Part shown: positions 1 to 10,767 of the stretch, in pieces | Layout: every line of letters begins with the position of its first letter | Position numbering within the stretch: the first letter of the stretch is position 1 | DNA from: Halichondria panicea | Taxonomy: Eukaryota > Porifera > Demospongiae > Suberitida > Halichondriidae | Direction: 5' to 3' | Assembly: GCF_963675165.1 (NCBI RefSeq) | Contig: NC_087393.1 | Span: forward strand, 4,582,202 to 4,646,201 | Length of the DNA: 64,000 nucleotides | The notes under the pieces: model-generated | Databases searched by the model: none | The model's input: only the letters and a program-made list of their open reading frames with translations | What the model was told of the DNA's origin: nothing | Made by a program: the position numbers and the translations under genes

Positions 1-27
1 TTATTTGTATTGTGTATGTGTCTGCAG

Positions 28-3000
28 GTATGCTCAAGACTGCAGAAGCTAGTGGATGACAATGGCTGCAGACACCTCTGGGCCCGTGCTACACTAGAGG
101 GTGACTGTCTCTGGCTAACCAACGAGAACAAGACCCTCATACAAAGGTAGTGAGACCTCTGTCTACCAAGTTAATGCATACGTATAATTTATTGTATGTA
201 GCTACTGGCTCTTGTGCAAAATTAAATGTAGTGGTGATAATTCTCTTGTTTACATTTTGCAGAGCTGCTGAGCATGGCAATGTGGAGGCTCTCATCATGT
301 TGGCTGTGGCCCACCTCTACAGTGAAGGAGGTAGTACACAAATCACCATTCTGTAACCATAATATTGGCAGCTATTGAGTTTATATTTGTACTTGGATCA
401 ATAACTCTAAAGAAATCCTTATAATGAATAATGAAACCTTAATTAAGGAGTATTTTACTGTGGTTTTGTTACCCTTCAACTACAGGATATGTGGTGTGTA
501 CATATAGCTTTAATGTTTCTCTCCCACCCTCCAGTTTCTGAAGGCTCTGGCAAAGGAACATACGAGGCGACCAATGGGATTAAGGCGACAGAGCACCTGA
601 TCCGAGCGGAGCAGCTCACCCCTCACATCCCTCCCTTCTCCTGGGTGCTCTTCCGACCACCATGGGCCTCCAACAGCATGTGCTGTAAGGCGTGTGTCTG
701 TCAGAGAATGAAGGACCATTGTGCCAGCTTTGACACTGTGAGTGATAAGATACTGTGAGAACTTACGCATTTCCAGAGTGTGTGTACATGTTGAGCAATG
801 GGTGGTAGCAAAGACTGCTTTAGTATTAGGTTAGACTCTGTTAAAATTGTTTTGTTTTTGTGTTGAAGGCTGCTTGTATAGGGGCTAGCTCACATTACCC
901 TGCACGTGTACTGTAACTGATGGATTTCAAGACAGATACAGTAGGCCCCTGGTCCCATCATTTAGGTGTGTAGGTCATAGCTTGTGGTGTAGTATCTTAC
1001 AGAGAATTTGTTTGCTGTCATGGTAATGCGTATGAATAAGTATATTAGCGTGGACCAACCTGTTAATGGCAGCGATCAACACTCTCACTTGCACCCTTTA
1101 GTGCCTCTGGTCAGAATAAAGGTGTTCTTTTAGCTGAAATTCTACCTTCCCATTATTTGTTAGTGTGCAGCCCCTAACTTGATATCTTTTAACTCACAAA
1201 ATTAATGTTAATTTCACAGGACTCCACTGGACTACACTACTGTATTGGGAAAGTGCTTGGTTTCCATGATGATGCGGCCGAAGTGGCAGATGCCACTCAG
1301 TGGTTCGAACAAGGCTCTCAGGCAGGTTGCATCCACTCCAAACTGGAAACGTGGAGAAGAACTCACAAGAAAAAAGTAAGAGATGAGTGTACTACTAAAA
1401 TTAGCTTACAGTTTGCTTCTTGATTTCGTTTCGATAGACTGCCTTAAAAAACTTGATAGAAATAATCGATTTGACTTTATTCTTACATTTCCCCACCCTC
1501 CAGCTTTTGGCGGAATCCCTGGAGCCACTTCGTGAGCTCAGAACGACTGTGTCCCAGGCGAGCTTCCCCTCGTCCCTACTGAGTGCCCAACTGGAGCTAT
1601 GCTCTGCCTATGTTAGAGGATTCTATGGTGGTCACAGCAGGACAGAGGCGATGGGTTTTGTGAGGGAAGTGTTTGGACAGGCCAAAGCTGTGCTCTGGGA
1701 GCGTGTGTACCAGCTACAGGAGAACATGTCCCACAATGTCAGGTGAGTGATTAGGGATGACTGTGTCACTGTGTGTTCCAGCGTTAGAGATTAGAGCTTT
1801 TTGTTGTTGTACTTAATAATTTGTTAACCCTCTCTATCTATGGAAAGTACTACTGCTCCTTGGAGGCCCAAGTCCCTAGAGCTCCTTAGAGATTAGATTT
1901 CACCACAAAGTATTAGTATTTATGCCCCCTAGGTAAGGGAATATAGTGGGGGTGTCAGGTAGGTGGAAATTTATCTCGTTAGCCCTTTTATGTACTAAAC
2001 ATCCCTCCCTTGGATATTAGAGGCGTTGATTCCATCCACTCTTATCATCGCAAACTAGCAACTATTACCACAGAGTATCACCATAGAAACACCCACACAA
2101 ATAAACAACCAACAGTAGTTACCCCCCACAGCTACACACATGTACACATAAACAATCAATACCCTCCACAGCTACACATGTACACATAAACAAACAATCA
2201 ATACCCCCTGCAGATACATCCTAATCGACTGGATTATCGAAGTTGCTGGCATGAAATCGTTCTCTCCCCAAACAGTTCACTTAGCTGTCAGCATTATCGA
2301 TCGCTATCTACTCCAACGCACCATTCCTCGCTCAAAGCTGCAGCTGCTCGGGATCACTGCTCTCCTATTGGCCGCTCGCTGGAGTAGTGAGTTCATTCTG
2401 ACAGTGCGAGAGGCGTCGTGGTTGACTGAGGAGACGTATCAGTATGAGGACGTGGTGAGAATGATGGGAGGACTCGTGGCCACCTTCAAGGGGGAGGTCA
2501 AGGTACGTTTTATGTGTGTAGACTGTGCTATAGACTAGACTAGTGCGGGGAGGTCAAGGTACGTTTTGTGTGTGTAGATCGACTGTGCTATAGACTAGAC
2601 TAGTGCTGAGCCTAGCTGAACTAGATACAGTCTGCAGGTATGTACTTGTACAAGCATGTATGTACAAGATTGTGTACTAAGATTACAGTGTAGCTAGTGT
2701 GCATATCTAGTGTAGGTGTTTTGGCATATCGTATATCAGAGCTAGTAATCCTTAGCAGCGCTATATTTCATAATTATAACAGAGTACGTCCTAATGACTT
2801 ATTCTGCCCCCTCTCTCTGCAGAAGGAGATGATCACTGACTACCTGGACGTGGTGCTGGACCTGGTGGAGGCAGACTCCTCCACTAGGAACATGACCTAC
2901 TACCTCTCAGAGTGTCTGCTCCTCCACGCACGCTTTGGACGCTACTCAGCCTCACATCTTGCTGCTGCCTGTCTCCTGGAGGCAAGGATACTCCTCGGAG

Positions 3001-4428
3001 TAGGTGGGTATAATTATTGTGTGCACTTGTGTCTCTGTTGTGTAACTATGGCTGTGTAGTGGTTGGTACTGAGTGGTTGGTGGTATGTGTGTTATGTGTG
3101 TTCATGCAGCCTTGTAGAATGTGCTCTATTTTAGGCTGACTGTGCAACTAGTTGACTAGTCACATGCATCATTTGAACCTTCTCTCACTCTCCTCCCAGA
3201 GTTCCCCTGGCCTCAGAGGATGGTAGAGGCTACTGGCTTTGCTGTGAGTGGCCTAAAGCGATGTTGTCTGGCCATCTATGATGAGTGTCTCACTGACAAG
3301 AACTTGATACTGGACTACCGCAAGGTCAAGCTGGAGTCAGTCACTGCTAGGTAAGGGCAACAAGTCACTAGCTATGTGCACATCATTTTGCTAATTTTGT
3401 AGGATTCTTTGATACTCTAAAAAAGCTTTCGGTTTTAATGTGATCAAAATTTAATGTCTGCTGAGTATTATGTACTATACAGGTCTGTATGCAATCCTAT
3501 ATACATGTATCCTCAACAGAACGCTGTGTGCGTATCATCCATTATATACCTTTGCCCTCTTTCCTGTTGCAGGTATGCCAGTGACACATTTGGAGGCATC
3601 AGCAAACACAAGCCAATGTCGTACGCCGAGTTCAAGGAACAATTAGGAATGCATCCGGACGCATCTTTACAGCTCTTCACACCCACCCCCAAACCACATC
3701 GCCATAGCAGCAAACGGGATAAGCTCCTCTCATTCCTATCCGACAACTGCTACCTCAACCAAGTATCTCCAACACTCAGCTCCGATTCCAGCACCAATTG
3801 TTCAGATATCGGTGATGACCAATTGAGCTACCCTTCAGAGGAATCGCAATCCCCGAATCAAGTTCATTTCAGTGCCTCAGAACTCGATGCCATTTCTTCT
3901 CCGTATAGTTCTTCCTACTGCTCTATCACAATTAACCCCACTGGCTCTGGATTCCCACAACCGATATTTGACAATGACGAATCTGCTCTCTCTAGCCCAC
4001 CAAATCGAAGCCTTAAGAGGATAAATGTGTCTGTTTTCAAACCCCTGGCTTGTGCTGATAAAGACAAAACAAGTGAGCACATGGAAACCGAAGACACTCT
4101 ATTCTCCCAGTGCAATGGAGCTGAAGACACTCCTCTCGATATGCGAGCACTCACCACTGGTCTAGTTGGCCCCACCCCGACCTCAATGCAAGGCTCTGAA
4201 GAAACACTCATGAATTCTCCGAATGGCTGCCATTCTGTAACAAGTAAACAATTCTCGAAAACTTTCAAATCATTCGAAGAGCCAGAAAAACCAAATACAA
4301 GAGTTGCACTTCAGTCTGTTGAGAACAATATTCCATCACCATCGTTTGGAGGCAAGGTTAACAGGAAAACAGACTCTGAAAGTGGCTTGAGAAATGTTGG
4401 TTTTAGGACATACTCGTTTAGGAATTAA
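28..4428 (+). CDS. CCNF: Cyclin F (5'-partial)
   Basis: Cyclin F is the F-box substrate receptor of an SCF ubiquitin ligase acting in cell-cycle control and genome stability. Exons read by splice sites and phase: 28-146, 263-330, 535-737, 1220-1375, 1504-1742, 2214-2502, 2823-3003, 3200-3350, 3573-4428, about 753 residues; human CCNF has 786. The first exon continues an upstream one at an AG acceptor and lies in the tail of the F-box region, so most of the F-box is outside the window. Next come the Sel1-like stretch (RAAEHGNVEALIMLAVAHLY) and the conserved FRPPW segment. The N-terminal cyclin fold holds YILIDWIIEVA, LQLLGITALLLAARW and YEDVVRMMG, followed by the C-terminal cyclin fold. The last exon is Ser/Thr/Pro-rich, as in the regulatory tail of cyclin F, and keeps LKRINVSVF. 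All exon phases agree. Family assignment is near certain; the exact missing start is not visible. Confidence 0.95.
2491..2606 (+). repeat. Tandem duplication over the cyclin F exon 6 splice donor
   Basis: Positions 2491-2546 are repeated at 2547-2606 with a 4-base difference. Each copy carries the last 12 exon bases and a GTACGT donor. Donor use at 2503 keeps the frame; use of the copy at 2559 would insert 56 nt including an in-frame stop. Confidence 0.85.
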
Positions 4429-4832
4429 CTCAATGACAGTTAGGTATACCACAATGTACATGTGTTTGTGCGTCTTTTTCTTGTGTTCTTTACTGTATAA
4501 TTAAGTATGGAGAGCTTCCAAATTTGCACTTTCGTTGGGCATACTACTTGAATGGAATATTGCTATCTAATAATTATGTTACCGTCACTATTTACTAGTA
4601 TTATTGTACCCATATATTTTACTGCAGAGTGCCTTGCTTTTTAAAGCATGCATAAGGGTGTGATCCAGGTCAGATTATAAACCACGCCCTTTCTTTTGGG
4701 AAAGGGGCGTGGTTTCAAGTCGATTGTCATAATTATGCAGAATATAGAGGAGGAGCAAGAGCGCTCGAGCTCGAGCTAGCTAGCTAGGCAGTGAGTCAGT
4801 GACGGTACGTATTACCGTATACCTTCTCTACC
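4429..4832. other. Intergenic: cyclin F 3' flank and P450 promoter side
   Basis: No gene is seen. A strong hairpin lies at 4679-4715 (arms AAACCACGCCCTTTC and GAAAGGGGCGTGGTTT), probably a small palindromic repeat. The purine-rich stretch before 4833 is presumably the 5' UTR of the first P450. No TATA box can be supported. Confidence 0.6.
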
Positions 4833-6368
4833 ATGGACTATCTGTCAGTGCTTACCATCTCTGCCCTCTGCCTGTGTGCTGTCCTACTCTATAAGCTGGC
4901 AGCCATTGCTCACACTCTGCACAAGAGAGCAGTAGCTCTGAAAGATGTTCCAGACATGCCCAACATGCACTGGCTTTTGGGAAGCATGCCCTATATCAGG
5001 AAATTGTTTGAGGATGATGTAGAAACATTGAACTATATTAAATATGTGAGTGACAACAAGATCAAGATGACGAAGTTATGGATAGGACCTTTCTTTGTCA
5101 TGCTGAATGTTAAACATTGCTCACTGTTGCCCAAAGTGCTAAAACAACCCAAGAACAAGGTTGGCTATGACTTGCTGAGGCCGTGGCTAGGAGACGGTCT
5201 GCTCATCTCTGAGGGGAATAAATGGTTTCGGAATCGACGACTACTAACCCCAGCTTTCCATTATGCTATTCTCATGCCTTACATCAGTGTGTACAATAGA
5301 TGCCTCGGGGTGATGATGAACAAGTGGTCTACTGCAGCAAGGGTCAACGATCCCGTGAAACTGTTTGAGTGTGTGAGCCTGTTATCTCTGGACATTATTC
5401 TGCAATGCTCCTTCAGCTTCAGCAGTGACTGCCAGATCGAGTCGAGTAGGCATCCGTACATACACGCTGTTCAAGAGATTGTCGAACTAATAACTCGCAG
5501 ATCCACATCCCTGCCTGCGCGATGGGACTTGTACTACTACTTGACTAAGGATGGCCGCACCTTTAGGAAACACTGCAACACAGTTCATGACTATTCCAAC
5601 ATGGTCATTCAGAACCGAAAGAAAGAATTAAGAATTGGTGACGACAAAACACAACTTTCTGAGAGTGAGCTGCGGACTAGAAAGAAGGGGAAGTACCTTG
5701 ATTTCCTGGACGTTCTGCTCATAGCTAGAGACGAGGAAGGCAATGGCCTCACTGATCAAGAGATCCGAGATGAAGTGGACACGTTCATGTTTGAGGGCCA
5801 TGACACGACGACCAGTGGGATGTGCTGGACCCTGTACTGTTTAGCAAAGCATCCTGAGGCACAGGAGAAAGTGCGTGAGGAGGTGAGGAGTGTGCTTCAG
5901 GGACGAGAGACCCTTGACTATGATGATATTAAAGAGCTCAAGTACACTCTGTGGGCTATTAAAGAGGCCATGAGACTCTACCCTCCTGTCTTCTTTATAT
6001 CTCGAGAAACCAATGAAGAGTTTGAGTTGGATGGCTGTCTCGTTCCAAAAGGAGTCAGAGTTGGTATCGACATTCGCTGTATTCATCGTCAGTCGGACAC
6101 TTGGGAGAATCCCGATGAGTACGACCCTCTTCGTTTTAACCCCAGCAACTGTGAGGGTCGTGACCCCTATGCCTACGTTCCATTCTCTGGTGGTCAGCGA
6201 AACTGCATTGGACAGAACTTTGCTTTGAATGAAGAGAGGATTGTGATTGCCTCCATTCTAAACAGATTCAAGATATCGCTAGTACAAGGACACAAAGTTG
6301 AGGCAGACGCTAAAATTGTGTTACGGAGCAAGAATGATATCAAGATCAATCTAGAACCACTGTACTGA
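4833..6368 (+). CDS. CYP4-like cytochrome P450, copy 1
   Basis: A membrane-bound haem monooxygenase of 511 residues with no intron. It has an N-terminal hydrophobic anchor (residues ~3-26), as in microsomal P450s. The I-helix signature EVDTFMFEGHDTTTSG at ~314-329 carries the Glu and the EGHDTT oxygen-activation motif typical of the CYP4 clan. The K-helix ExxR lies in KEAMR (~377-381). The haem-binding loop FSGGQRNCIGQ places the axial cysteine at ~458. CYP4-clan enzymes often omega-hydroxylate fatty acids or related lipids, but the substrate here cannot be read from sequence. All expected catalytic motifs are present, so it looks functional. An almost identical copy lies at 8751-10286. Lack of introns, while neighbours have many, suggests an ancestral retrocopy or intron loss in this lineage. 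Confidence 0.95.
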   Translation: MDYLSVLTISALCLCAVLLYKLAAIAHTLHKRAVALKDVPDMPNMHWLLGSMPYIRKLFEDDVETLNYIKYVSDNKIKMTKLWIGPFFVMLNVKHCSLLPKVLKQPKNKVGYDLLRPWLGDGLLISEGNKWFRNRRLLTPAFHYAILMPYISVYNRCLGVMMNKWSTAARVNDPVKLFECVSLLSLDIILQCSFSFSSDCQIESSRHPYIHAVQEIVELITRRSTSLPARWDLYYYLTKDGRTFRKHCNTVHDYSNMVIQNRKKELRIGDDKTQLSESELRTRKKGKYLDFLDVLLIARDEEGNGLTDQEIRDEVDTFMFEGHDTTTSGMCWTLYCLAKHPEAQEKVREEVRSVLQGRETLDYDDIKELKYTLWAIKEAMRLYPPVFFISRETNEEFELDGCLVPKGVRVGIDIRCIHRQSDTWENPDEYDPLRFNPSNCEGRDPYAYVPFSGGQRNCIGQNFALNEERIVIASILNRFKISLVQGHKVEADAKIVLRSKNDIKINLEPLY

Positions 6369-7090
6369 CATGGTAGTACTTTTTAGTGTGCGTGCATGGT
6401 ATATAAATTTAGATATTTTGGTGTGTGTGTGTGTATTTTTTATATCCCCCTGCCAATTATTTAATCTTTTCACGTTCTATAAAACAATCACAATTAAAAG
6501 ATGGATCTCTGATATAATTATGATGGAGGTCATAGTTTCAAAAGTAATGCTTTTTACTCGAATGTCCTGCACAATTATTACTCTCAACGTTACTCTATAT
6601 ATGGCCCTGAGCCTCTGCCATGGACTAACAATTACAAAAACTGTGGAGTCAACCACTTTATTTGATGCTATGTGTGTGTGTTGTAACATTTATATTATTG
6701 CTCCCCCCCCCCCCCCCCTTACTGTTATGCCTTTTCCACTGCAGTAACTTGTTAAAATACAAAACTGTGTAATAAGGTGTAGATTAATGAGTTATGGGCC
6801 ATGGGAAACGATTACTAGCTCTACATGGCATTTCCATGTAGAAGTCCAACATACTTGTCAACCGCACATAATTATGCATAAACTTAAAGCATAGGTATGG
6901 ATGGAGGGGTAAAATAGGGCCAGTATATTCTAGGCCATTATATAGATACATTCATTGTCAGGCAATGTAAGTGATCTATAATTATATGACAGCAGGATTA
7001 TGGCGATAGGTACATGGAGATCGCTAAATGAAGCCATAATAATTATGGCTTCATAATTTTTTTTATTATGTGCATGGTCAATTATAGCCT
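6369..7090. other. Intergenic: 3' flank of P450 copy 1
   Basis: No gene is seen. It holds a GT microsatellite (~6420-6435), a 15-base C homopolymer (~6704-6718), and sequence partly matching the flank after the second P450 (for example around 6770-6800 versus 10700-10740), showing that the duplication included 3' flanking DNA. Confidence 0.6.
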
Positions 7091-7139
7091 CGACTCCTAT
7101 GGGGGGTGATCAGTGCCAAAACCTTCAGTTCTTTTTATA

Positions 7140-7570
7140 TAGTTATTTGCATGGTAAAGTTCTAATGACACGCTCTCTCTTATTTGCATGTGAAGTTCTA
7201 CATACAAATGATACTCTCATTTGCATGGTGAAGTTCTACATACAAATGACACGCTCTCTCTTATTTGCATGTGAAGTTCTACATACAAATGATACTCTCA
7301 TTTGCATGGTGAAGTTCTACATACAAATGATACTCTCATTTGCATGGTGAAGTTCTACATACAAATGACACGCTCTCTCTTGTTTGCATGGTGAAGTTCT
7401 ACATACAAATGACACGCTCTCTCTTGTTTGCATGGTGAAGTTCTACATACAAATGATACTCTTATTTGCATGGTGAAGTTCTACATACAAATGATACTCT
7501 TATTTGCATGGTGAAGTTCTACATACGATGAAAGTTCTACATACAAATGAGAAGTTCTACATACAAATAA
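7140..7570 (+). repeat. Minisatellite, left arm (~38 bp unit with octamer)
   Basis: About ten tandem copies of a unit built around GTTCTACATACAAATGAYAC and YATTTGCATGGTGAA, with some copies variant (GTTTGCAT, or an expanded CACGCTCTCTC). Most copies contain ATTTGCAT, the reverse complement of the POU/Oct octamer ATGCAAAT. Confidence 0.85.
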
Positions 7571-7981
7571 CGCTGCATGGCAAATGATAAGCTTTGTTAG
7601 TTTTACAATGACATGTACACTCTCATATATATTTGCATTAACTTGAAACCACTCCCTTTTTCATCTGTAAGGAAGGGCTCGGATGAAAAAGGGAAGGTTG
7701 GAATACAATTAGAACAAACCACTACATAATGTGTGGGTGTTTATTCAGCTTTGATCCCAGACCGTCAGAAATGTATTTTATACTCGAGGCTATATAGCAA
7801 CAGAAATAGTACATGCGTGAGTGGTGGCACGCGAGTTGTTAGGACGTTAACATTGTGGGAGCGTGACATTCTTCACGCATGCCCCTATAGGACAACTGTA
7901 AATTTATAGTGGCATATTGAAGGAGGACACAATTAACATTATAGTATAGACGGACATTTTAATTAACATATCAACTACGTG

Positions 7982-8038
7982 TTGGACACGCCCGCTCATG
8001 TGGCAATCCTTTTTGGTCACATAAGTGGGCGTGTCCAA
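7982..8038. repeat. Palindromic hairpin inside the foldback element
   Basis: TTGGACACGCCCGCTCATGTG pairs with the reverse complement of CACATAAGTGGGCGTGTCC, two mismatches, with a loop of ~16 bases. Either a nested MITE or part of the element core. Confidence 0.7.
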
Positions 8039-8104
8039 TAACGGAGTTAAAAAAATTACTCTCTCCCCTGAGCCTTTTCTTAGGTGAAAAGGGGAGTAGC
8101 AAAT

Positions 8105-8385
8105 GCGAGAGTATCTTTTGTATGTAGAGCTTCACCATGCAAATGAGAGTATCATTTGTATGTAGAACTTCACCATGCAAATGAGAGTATCATTCGTATG
8201 TAGAACTTCACCATGCAAATGAGAGTATCATTTGTATGTAGAACTTCACCATGCAAATAAGAGTATCATTCGTATGTAGAACTTCACCATGCAAATAAGA
8301 GTATCATTTGTATGTAGAACTTCACCATGCAAATAAGAGAGAGCGCGTCATTTGTATGTAGAACTTCACTATGCAAATGATTTTA
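8105..8385 (-). repeat. Minisatellite, right arm (inverted copy)
   Basis: About seven copies of the same ~38 bp unit in reverse orientation (TTTGTATGTAGAACTTCACC then ATGCAAATGAGAGTATCA). Each carries a perfect ATGCAAAT octamer. Together with 7140-7570 it forms a long imperfect inverted repeat. Confidence 0.85.
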
Positions 8386-8750
8386 GTACTAAATAAAAAG
8401 AGCTGGAGGTTTTGGCACTGATCACCCCCCATAGACTCCAGCCCCTTCAATAGTAACTTCCGGACCGAACTCAGTGCATGTTGTTCAAGTGTAGAGACAC
8501 CGGCAGTCTATACATTTCGCATGCACACACACGCTTATTATACTATAAAGGTTTTGACAGGGTACATGTACCCGGATGATATATATCCTGGGGGCGGGGA
8601 TTCTGTCCTAGGACGAAACCACCGGGGAGGGGGGGGGGGGGAGGCATTGTCCTAAGACCGCAGGCTCCGGGGGAGAAACTGTCGCCCGATCCTATGACAC
8701 CGGTACATGAGTACTGTAGTGCTATTACTGTATACCTTCAGTTCTTTACC

Positions 8751-10286
8751 ATGGACTATCTGTCAGTGCTTGCTATCCCTGCCCTCTGCCTGTGTGCTGT
8801 CCTACTCTATAAGCTGACAGCGATTGCTCAGACTCTGCACAAGAGAGCAGTAGCTCTGAAAGATGTTCCTGACATGCCCAACATGCACTGGCTTTTGGGA
8901 AGCATGCCCTATATCAGGAAAATGTTTGAGGATGATGTAGAAACATTGAACTATATTAAATATGTGAGTGACAACAAGATCAAGATGACAAAGTTATGGA
9001 TAGGACCTTTCTTTGTCATGCTGACTGTTAGACATTGTTCACTGTTGCCCAAAGTGCTAAAACAACCCAAGAACAAGGTTGGCTATGACTTGCTGAGGCC
9101 GTGGCTAGGAGATGGTCTGCTCATCTCGGAGGGGAATAAATGGTCTCGGAACCGACGACTACTAACCCCAGCTTTCCATTACGCTATTCTCATGCCTTAC
9201 ATCAGTGTGTACAATAGATGCCTCGGGGTGATGATGGACAAGTGGTCTGCTGCAGCAAGGGTCAACGATCCCGTGAAACTGTTTGAGTGTGTGAGCCTGT
9301 TATCTCTGGACATTATTCTGCAATGCTCCTTCAGCTTCAGCAGTGACTGCCAGATCGAGTCGAGTAGGCATCCGTACATACACTCTGTTCAAGAGATTGT
9401 CGAACTAACAACTCGCAGATTCACATCCGTGCCTGCACGGTGGGATTTGTACTACTACTTGACCAAGGATGGCCGCACCTTTAGGAAGCACTGCAATACA
9501 GCTCACGACTATTCCAACATGGTCATTCAGAACCGAAAGAAAGAATTAAGAATTGGTGAAGACAAGACACAACTTTCTGAGAGTGAGCTGCGGACTAGAA
9601 AGAAGGGGAAGTACCTTGATTTCCTGGACGTTCTGCTCATAGCTAGAGACGAGGAAGGCAATGGCCTCACTGATCAAGAGATCCGAGATGAAGTGGACAC
9701 GTTCATGTTTGAGGGCCATGACACGACGACCAGTGGGATGTGCTGGACCCTGTACTGTCTAGCAAAGCACCCTGAGGCACAGGAGAAAGTGCGTGAGGAG
9801 GTGAGGAGTGTGCTTCAGGGACGAGAGACCCTTGACTATGATGATATTAAAGAGCTCAAGTACACTCTGTGGGCTATTAAAGAGGCCATGAGACTCTACC
9901 CTCCTGTCTTCTTTATATCTCGAGAAACCAATGAAGAGTTTGAGTTGGATGGCTGTCTCGTTCCAAAGGGAGTCAGAGTTGGTATCGACATTCGCTGTAT
10001 TCATCGTCAGTCGGACACTTGGGAGAATCCCGATGAGTACGACCCTCTTCGTTTTAACCCCAGCAACTGTGAGGGTCGTGACCCCTATGCCTACGTTCCA
10101 TTCTCTGGTGGTCAGCGAAACTGCATTGGACAGAACTTTGCTCTGAATGAAGAGAGGATTGTGATTGCCTCCATTCTAAACAGATTCAAGTTATCGCTAG
10201 TACAAAGACACAAAGTTGAGGCAGACTCTAAAATTGTATTACGGAGCAAGAATGATATCAAGATCAATCTAGAACCACTTTACTGA
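8751..10286 (+). CDS. CYP4-like cytochrome P450, copy 2
   Basis: Same length (511 residues), same motifs and same intronless structure as copy 1. The ATG at 8751 is chosen because it aligns exactly with the start of copy 1; an in-frame upstream ATG at 8694 would add 19 residues not conserved in copy 1. I count 19 residue differences (96% identity). Sixteen fall in the first ~275 residues and three after residue ~480, leaving about 200 residues, including the I-helix, ExxR and haem loop, identical. This suggests gene conversion or strong constraint over the catalytic half. The intact motifs argue that both copies are active P450s. The flanking upstream sequence differs from copy 1, so regulation may differ. 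Confidence 0.95.
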   Translation: MDYLSVLAIPALCLCAVLLYKLTAIAQTLHKRAVALKDVPDMPNMHWLLGSMPYIRKMFEDDVETLNYIKYVSDNKIKMTKLWIGPFFVMLTVRHCSLLPKVLKQPKNKVGYDLLRPWLGDGLLISEGNKWSRNRRLLTPAFHYAILMPYISVYNRCLGVMMDKWSAAARVNDPVKLFECVSLLSLDIILQCSFSFSSDCQIESSRHPYIHSVQEIVELTTRRFTSVPARWDLYYYLTKDGRTFRKHCNTAHDYSNMVIQNRKKELRIGEDKTQLSESELRTRKKGKYLDFLDVLLIARDEEGNGLTDQEIRDEVDTFMFEGHDTTTSGMCWTLYCLAKHPEAQEKVREEVRSVLQGRETLDYDDIKELKYTLWAIKEAMRLYPPVFFISRETNEEFELDGCLVPKGVRVGIDIRCIHRQSDTWENPDEYDPLRFNPSNCEGRDPYAYVPFSGGQRNCIGQNFALNEERIVIASILNRFKLSLVQRHKVEADSKIVLRSKNDIKINLEPLY

Positions 10287-10767
10287 CACAGTATACGTAG
10301 TACTTTATTGTGCACACGTACGCATGGTATATGTATAGATGATTTTGATGTGTGTCTGTGTGTGTGTACATGTACTTTTGTGTCCTCCAGCCAAAATTAT
10401 TTTCAACATTGAATTTGTATACAAAATGTACATTTTTTGTATCTAGCTTACAATTACACAAAGATGGCCTGGATCTCATGACAGATCTAGGTCATTAGTT
10501 TCAAAAGTAACTTTTTACTGAATGTCTTGCACAATTATTACTCTCAACGTTACTCTGCTCCAATATTAATGAAACTATGGGAGTCAACCGCTTTACTGCC
10601 GCAGTAGTTGGTTTATTTGATGTATGTGTGTGTATCATTATCCCCCCCCCTACTGTTTTTCCTTTTCCACTGACAATAATTTGTCACAAAATTCTTAAAT
10701 ACAAAACTGTGTGAGGTGTGAGTTATAGGGCCATGGGAAATACAATAAAACGATAATCATTAATGAG
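10287..10767. other. Intergenic between convergent P450 copy 2 and INTS1
   Basis: No gene is seen. Sequence partly matches the 3' flank of P450 copy 1, including a short C homopolymer (~10642-10650). The two genes converge here, with INTS1 ending at 10768. Confidence 0.6.

Larger units (their letters stand above)
7091..8440. mobile_element. Foldback-type non-autonomous DNA element
   Basis: Both ends carry the same sequence in opposite orientation: CTATGGGGGGTGATCAGTGC at ~7098-7117 and its reverse complement near 8414-8433, extending through the following CAAAACCT. Behind each end lies a minisatellite arm, also inverted relative to the other. No coding sequence is seen inside; the centre has small hairpins near 7660-7705, 7982-8038 and 8060-8100. 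Inverted repeats with internal tandem arrays and no transposase fit a foldback or MITE-like element. The target-site duplication is not clear. Confidence is high for the structure, lower for mobility. Confidence 0.75.

Noticed and set aside
6370-6747. 125-codon open frame directly after P450 copy 1
   Set aside because: Consists of microsatellite and C-run coding in 3' flank; not conserved after copy 2.
7140-8385. CRISPR-like appearance of regular repeats with spacers
   Set aside because: Units are contiguous minisatellite copies, no unique spacers, eukaryotic context.
8694-8750. N-terminal extension of P450 copy 2 from an upstream ATG
   Set aside because: The 19 extra residues are not present in copy 1 and precede the membrane anchor; ATG at 8751 aligns with copy 1.
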